DNA from: a bacterium
GTDB taxonomy: Bacteria; Patescibacteriota; Minisyncoccia; 1-14-0-10-42-19
DNA length: 49,450 bases
Direction of reading: 5' to 3'
Assembly: GCA_030690215.1 (NCBI GenBank)
Contig: JAUYHD010000031.1
Coordinates: 1 to 49,450, forward strand
Shown: positions 45,086 to 49,450 of the stretch, in pieces
How the letters are laid out: every line of letters begins with the position of its first letter
How positions within the stretch are numbered: the first letter of the stretch is position 1
Made by a program: the position numbers and the translations under genes
The notes under the pieces: model-generated
What the model saw: only the letters and a program-made list of their open reading frames with translations
Databases searched by the model: none
What the model was told of the DNA's origin: nothing

Positions 45086-46009
45086 ATGTTGCCAAGCAAT
45101 GCATGGAAAAATAGAGAGCCCCGATTCGGGTTTCCGACATTTAAGGGAATAGATAATCTTGTTTCTTTTTCGGTGCGTCCGGATTTTGTGCCGGTAGATT
45201 TTGTAAAGATGAAGCGTGAGGGGTTTGGCGCGCTTATGCATGGACCGCGCGCGCTTGGGGGATTTTTGAAGGTGAATGTTCCGCTTTTGCTCTTTTCGCG
45301 CGATCAAAATCTTCGTTTTAAGCTTATTGTTACGTCTCGTAACGGCGAGTATTGCGGAACAAAAAAAATTGCAGGCGTCTATCCCCCGGGCGGTTCCATT
45401 GATGTGAATGTAACAGAGGTCATTAAAGACATGGGTTTGCCGGACGACGACTATATGGCAATTTTGGTGATGTCGAATGGCAGACATGACGGTGTGCGTT
45501 CTTCTCCCGGGAGTTATTCTATGACATACTCGGGAAAGAATTTTTACAGCACGTATCGGACCGGAGGGTTTATACGGACATTGAATGATCCGCGCAAAAA
45601 GAGTCATTTTGGGTTTCGGGGTATTAACCCAACCGTGATTGCAAACAAAGATACGTTGAGCAGTCTTTTTTTGATAAACCATTCTTCATGGCCGGGGTAT
45701 AACGATGTTGCAAACCCGCGTACCGTATTGTTGCGGGCGGACGGCAAAACGCGTGAAGCGCGGTTTGGAGAAATACATCCATTTGGAGGAGTTGAAAAAA
45801 GTATGGAGGAGTTGTTCGGAAAAGACGTCCATGAGTTTTTAGCGCCATTCGGCGGGAAGGGGACCACAATAACAACATGCCCGGGAGTAACGCTTGCGAG
45901 CATCCATATTACACGGGCCCGTGACGGTTCTTCATTTTCCATTGAGCATTCGCGTCCAACCCACACATATTTACTGGCAGGAGTAGCAGGAACAATATAT
46001 AAAAAATAA
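45086..46009 (+). CDS. hypothetical protein, beta-rich appearance
   Basis: 307-aa uninterrupted ORF; no family recognised. Confidence 0.65.
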   Translation: MLPSNAWKNREPRFGFPTFKGIDNLVSFSVRPDFVPVDFVKMKREGFGALMHGPRALGGFLKVNVPLLLFSRDQNLRFKLIVTSRNGEYCGTKKIAGVYPPGGSIDVNVTEVIKDMGLPDDDYMAILVMSNGRHDGVRSSPGSYSMTYSGKNFYSTYRTGGFIRTLNDPRKKSHFGFRGINPTVIANKDTLSSLFLINHSSWPGYNDVANPRTVLLRADGKTREARFGEIHPFGGVEKSMEELFGKDVHEFLAPFGGKGTTITTCPGVTLASIHITRARDGSSFSIEHSRPTHTYLLAGVAGTIYKK

Positions 46010-46054
46010 TTTTTAATTTTTAATTCTTAATTTTTATTGAATTCCCAATTTTTA
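46010..46054. repeat. AT-rich flank of the S23-like ORF (left)
   Basis: aatttttaatttttaattcttaatttttattgaattcccaattttta. Confidence 0.5.
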
Positions 46055-46426
46055 ATGACTAAAACCGATAAAAAATATGATTTGGAAGAAAGAACAGCTC
46101 TTTTCGGAGAGAATGTCATTGAATTTGCAAAAATATTAAAGAAAGATATGATACACAGCCCGTTGATGAACCAGATTATAAGATCGTCAACAAGCATAGG
46201 GGCTAATTATATGGAAGCTAACCAGGCAAGTTCAAAAAAAGATTTTAGAAATAAAATTTATATTTGCAAAAAGGAAAGCAACGAGACGAAGCATTGGTTG
46301 CGCATGATCTCAAAAGCAAGCCCCGATATGGCAAATGAGTGTCGAAAATTATGGCAGGAGGCCCAAGAGTTAATGTTGATTTTTTCAAAAATCACCATTT
46401 CTTTAAATAATAAAAAAGAAGTTTAG
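46055..46426 (+). CDS. four-helix bundle / S23-like (23S rRNA intervening-sequence protein family)
   Basis: YDLEERTALFGENVIEFAKILKKD...LMNQIIRSSTSIGANYMEANQASSKKDFRNKIYICKKESNETKHWLRMI. Confidence 0.92.
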   Translation: MTKTDKKYDLEERTALFGENVIEFAKILKKDMIHSPLMNQIIRSSTSIGANYMEANQASSKKDFRNKIYICKKESNETKHWLRMISKASPDMANECRKLWQEAQELMLIFSKITISLNNKKEV

Positions 46427-46439
46427 TTTTTAGAAATTA

Positions 46440-46490
46440 TATCATTATATCATTGATTAAAAATTAGAAATTAAAAATTTGAAATTTTAG
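46440..46490. repeat. AT-rich flank of the S23-like ORF (right), inverted relative to the left flank
   Basis: gattaaaaattagaaattaaaaatttgaaatttt. Confidence 0.5.
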
Positions 46491-46494
46491 TTGT

Positions 46495-47859
46495 ATGAAG
46501 ACTATTGTTATAACAAGCTTCCATCCCGTTATTTCGCGCAGCATTCTATCAACGGATATTATTCCTTTTCTTACTGAGGGAAAGGATGTGCGCGTGGTGG
46601 TGTGCATGCCCGAATATAAAAGAAGATTTTTTGAAAAATACTACACGCGTCCGCACGTCATATTTGAAGGAATGCAAACGGGTTTTTCGCAGCGTTCGCG
46701 CCGTCTTCTTTTTTTTAAGCGGTTTGGCGAAGGGCTTCTTGGGACAAAAAAAGTTTCGCTGCAGCGGCGGCGTACATTTTCAGGAGGACGGCGCTCTTTT
46801 TTGTCGTATATATTATTTGCGGTACCCGGCGCTTTTTTCGGAAAATGGCACGTTTCGCATCGCATATTCCGATTTTTTGATAATCTTATTTCGCCGAAAG
46901 GGAGCTTTGACGCGCTTTTTGAAACATATAAGCCCGATCTTGTATTTGCGACAGACATTCAAAACGAGCATGATGTTGCAGCCCTGAGAGACGCAGAACG
47001 CAAGGGCATTCGCGTGGTAGGCATGGTGCGGTCATGGGATAATTTAACATCTCGCGCGCTTCGTGTTATCCCAAAAACGATTCTTGTTCATAACAATATT
47101 ATGAAACAGGAGGCGGTAGTGATTCACGCTATTGACCCGTCGTGCGTCCATGTTGTTGGCATCCCGCATTACGATCGGTATAAGAAGGGGCCGACAATGT
47201 CCCGCAAAGATTTTTTGCGTTCGCTTGGCGCAGATCCCGCAAAAAAACTTATTGTGTACGCGCCGATATGCGATTTTCGGATTTCTGAAAGTAGCGGGAA
47301 CGATGTAGACAGACATGCGCTTTCGCTTCTTTCAACGCTTAACGCAACGATTGTTGTCCGATTCGCGCCGACTACTCCTACAAATCTTGAGGGGTTTGCA
47401 AAGCCGAATCATATGATATTTGATTTTTCGGGGCACATCTTCAAGGAATCGGTTACCGGTGACAGGGAGATTTCTCCTCATGATGATGAGCGCCTTGTGC
47501 ATCTATTTTCGTATGCCGATTGTACTGTCATAAGCCCGTCAAGCATGCTTATTGATGCCGCGTTTTTTGATAAGCCCATTGTTATGGTTAATTTCTTTCC
47601 GCGGACGCCCGCAAAGGATGAAAAAATATTTGAATATGAGGTAGAGCATATTCAACCGATTCTTGCCTCCGGCGGAGTCCGGATCGCAACAAATAAAGAA
47701 GATTTTCTTTCATATGTGCAAGGATATCTTGATGATCCATCAAAAGACGCCGATGGAAGAGCGCGTATTGTGCAAGAACAATGTGCATACACGGACGGGG
47801 GAGCAAGCAGGCGTATTGCCGACATTCTCTTGCGCTCTTTTTCCGGTTCTGCTGATTAG
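46495..47859 (+). CDS. GT-B-like surface polysaccharide protein (paralogue D)
   Basis: MVRSWDNLTSRALRVIPKTILVHNNIMKQEAV; DCTVISPSSMLIDAAFFDKPIVMVNF; same layout as 9323-10714. Confidence 0.6.
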   Translation: MKTIVITSFHPVISRSILSTDIIPFLTEGKDVRVVVCMPEYKRRFFEKYYTRPHVIFEGMQTGFSQRSRRLLFFKRFGEGLLGTKKVSLQRRRTFSGGRRSFLSYILFAVPGAFFGKWHVSHRIFRFFDNLISPKGSFDALFETYKPDLVFATDIQNEHDVAALRDAERKGIRVVGMVRSWDNLTSRALRVIPKTILVHNNIMKQEAVVIHAIDPSCVHVVGIPHYDRYKKGPTMSRKDFLRSLGADPAKKLIVYAPICDFRISESSGNDVDRHALSLLSTLNATIVVRFAPTTPTNLEGFAKPNHMIFDFSGHIFKESVTGDREISPHDDERLVHLFSYADCTVISPSSMLIDAAFFDKPIVMVNFFPRTPAKDEKIFEYEVEHIQPILASGGVRIATNKEDFLSYVQGYLDDPSKDADGRARIVQEQCAYTDGGASRRIADILLRSFSGSAD

Positions 47860-47989
47860 TTATCCACAGGTCTTTCTCTGTCTACCCTGTCTAAATAGCA
47901 TGGGGGGGGGTATACTTAACGTAAGGCGTCAATTCGATGATGTCGCTATTTTTTTAAATAATTATTAATTAGGCAGATATCTTTTTGAT

Positions 47990-48664
47990 ATGATGATGTT
48001 AATCAAAAAAATGCGGAAAGATGAGCTTTCCATGATTGTTGTTACCAGTATCGTGGTTTTTCTTGCGGTGGCGTTAGTAACGTACGCGACAAGCGTGGGG
48101 ACGAATGTTTCGGTTTCAGGGACACTTTCAAGCACGGGGCTTTCAACGCTTACCGGATTTATTTCAACTGCGTCCTCAACCGTAGATAGTACTCTTACTG
48201 TTTCAGGTGCTCTCTACGCATCTTCCACTCTTGCGGTCACTGGTTTATCTACGCTTGTGGGAGGGTCTCTTTCTCAGGCATCAAGTACTGTTGATGGGGC
48301 ATTCACTGTTTCCGGTCCGATTTCGGCCTCAAGCAGTCTTGCGGTTGCAAATCTTGCCCAGCTTGATGGCGGTTTTGAAGTAGCGGCCTCATCATCAATT
48401 GCCTCAACATTGACGGTAGAAACTTCAATTAACGTGGCGACATCAAGTGACGAGGCATTAGGCGTTACGGGCAATATTGCCGCAGATTCTTCTGCTACAA
48501 CCACGCTCATGCTTTCTTCTTCAGGTAGTTTAGTTGGCAGTTGTCTCCAACTGCAGGGGGCTTCTTCATCGGTAACGTACCGAATATATATTGGTGATCG
48601 AGGAGACGGCACTACGCTTCAAGCGGAGTTGGGGAGCTGTCAATCAAGCGGGGAAGCAAATTAA
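47990..48664 (+). CDS. Ser/Thr/Ala-rich surface protein with N-terminal TM and about 35-aa repeats
   Basis: SMIVVTSIVVFLAVALVTYA signal/anchor; repeated GLSTL..ASSTVD..TVSG..ASS.LAV. Confidence 0.75.
   Translation: MMMLIKKMRKDELSMIVVTSIVVFLAVALVTYATSVGTNVSVSGTLSSTGLSTLTGFISTASSTVDSTLTVSGALYASSTLAVTGLSTLVGGSLSQASSTVDGAFTVSGPISASSSLAVANLAQLDGGFEVAASSSIASTLTVETSINVATSSDEALGVTGNIAADSSATTTLMLSSSGSLVGSCLQLQGASSSVTYRIYIGDRGDGTTLQAELGSCQSSGEAN
48137..48448 (+). repeat. Three degenerate tandem coding repeats of about 35 aa
   Basis: GLSTLTGFISTASSTVDSTLTVSGALYASSTLAVT / GLSTLVGGSLSQASSTVDGAFTVSGPISASSSLAVA / NLAQLDGGFEVAASSSIASTLTVETSINVATSS. Confidence 0.8.
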
Positions 48665-48676
48665 TTTAACTTAATT

Positions 48677-49450
48677 ATGTTAACAAACTCTATGGCGCAT
48701 TACTTTGAGTGGCGTTATGCATTCATTTCATTATTTTTTGGCGGGCTATTCGTTGCATATCTTTTTTTCTTCCCACAAAGCATATTTGCGGCAAACGAAG
48801 TTTCAATTACCGAAGATACTACGCTCGTTCTTCCTTCCGACGGTTCTGAATATACGCTTGCATCAGGCGCTCAATTTGATTCGTTGACTATCAATGATGA
48901 CAATTTTGAGTTTGTTATGTCCTCGGGCGGGACTGCGACGCTTTCGTCTTCGGCGCGAAGAGTTTTTGTTACGGGAGATATTGATAAATCAACGACGTGC
49001 TCTACGGATACGTCTTCCATTGTAGTTGAGCTTGATTCAGGAGATTCTAATGGAAAGAAAATTTTTATACGGCCTTCTTCCGAAACGTGCCCCGGGAGCG
49101 GGGGTTCTGTGCCTACGAACTCGGGAGGCAGTAGTAGCGGCGGCGGTACCGGCACAACAGGAAGTTCTCCTGCAGCGCCATCTGCTCCTTCTCAAGTAGA
49201 ACAGCAGGTGACAGAAACGCCATCATTGCCGATATTGCCGGTATTGCCGTCGGGTCAAACTATTTCTGCTCTTTTTTCTGTAGGTGTTGGGCTTGGTATG
49301 ACGCATAGCGACATACAGCGTCTCCAGCAATTATTGAATACCGACCCCGATACCCGCATTGCCGATTCTGGGGTAGGTTCGCCCGGCAACGAAACGAACT
49401 TCTTCGGTTCTCTTACGGAAAAAGCAGTGCAGAAATTCCAGAAAAAATAC
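48677..49450 (+). CDS. secreted protein with C-terminal peptidoglycan-binding-like domain, truncated by window end
   Basis: Translated by hand: N-terminal hydrophobic signal FISLFFGGLFVAYLFFFPQSIFAA, Gly/Ser linker, then HSDIQRLQQLLNTDPDTRIADSGVGSPGNETNFFGSLTEKAVQKFQKKY; open to the edge, so absent from the ORF track. Confidence 0.85.
   Translation, partial: MLTNSMAHYFEWRYAFISLFFGGLFVAYLFFFPQSIFAANEVSITEDTTLVLPSDGSEYTLASGAQFDSLTINDDNFEFVMSSGGTATLSSSARRVFVTGDIDKSTTCSTDTSSIVVELDSGDSNGKKIFIRPSSETCPGSGGSVPTNSGGSSSGGGTGTTGSSPAAPSAPSQVEQQVTETPSLPILPVLPSGQTISALFSVGVGLGMTHSDIQRLQQLLNTDPDTRIADSGVGSPGNETNFFGSLTEKAVQKFQKKY

Noticed and set aside
44990-45682. 230-aa minus-strand ORF
   Set aside because: Antisense to 45086-46009 and reads into the TTCGTA palindrome; implausible protein
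1-49450. Recoded TGA (code 25) as in Gracilibacteria/SR1
   Set aside because: Several well-bounded genes (e.g. NUDIX, pseB) end at TGA with correct C-termini, and no in-frame TGA at conserved Gly was seen
1-49450. tRNA, rRNA, phage structural genes, transposase
   Set aside because: None recognised on either strand by eye; cannot exclude a divergent tRNA without a covariance search

Overview
The window reads as a large surface-glycan biosynthesis locus, probably from a Patescibacteria/CPR (Parcubacteria-like) genome; that assignment is inferred from style and gene families, not proven. Standard code 11 fits, since TGA acts as stop. About 52 CDS are supportable. They include GDP-mannose 4,6-dehydratase, GT4/GT2 glycosyltransferases, four related GT-B-like 'surface polysaccharide' proteins, a Wzx-like flippase and two EamA-like transporters. 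A first nonulosonate-type set comprises a NeuB-like synthase, TIM-barrel epimerase, two SDRs, a KdsC-like phosphatase and a NeuA-like cytidylyltransferase. A second, pseudaminate-type set comprises PseB, PseC, an SpsF/PseF-like protein, a GNAT and PseI. A block of tailoring enzymes includes 2 formyltransferase-like proteins, a PIG-L deacetylase, methyltransferases, 4 ATP-grasp proteins and a Gfo/Idh oxidoreductase. There are also two RelE/ParE-type TA modules, a GxxExxY ORF, an S23/four-helix-bundle ORF, and Ser/Thr-rich and peptidoglycan-binding surface proteins. The most unusual signal is non-coding. Several unrelated families of imperfect inverted repeats (CCCCGTTAGA..TCTAACGGGG; CCTACGAA..TTCGTAGG; CCCAGCACATAAG; TTATGGGTTAT; AT-rich) sit at gene boundaries. 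In many cases the 3' arm abuts the start codon and carries the only SD-like purines, while the 5' arm often lies at or near the predicted transcription start. Other genes instead have promoters placed for leaderless transcripts. Two repeat families occur both 'empty' and flanking a small ORF (GxxExxY; S23-like). Three decayed gene fragments (neuB, pseB, FNR tail) and a segmental duplication show active rearrangement.
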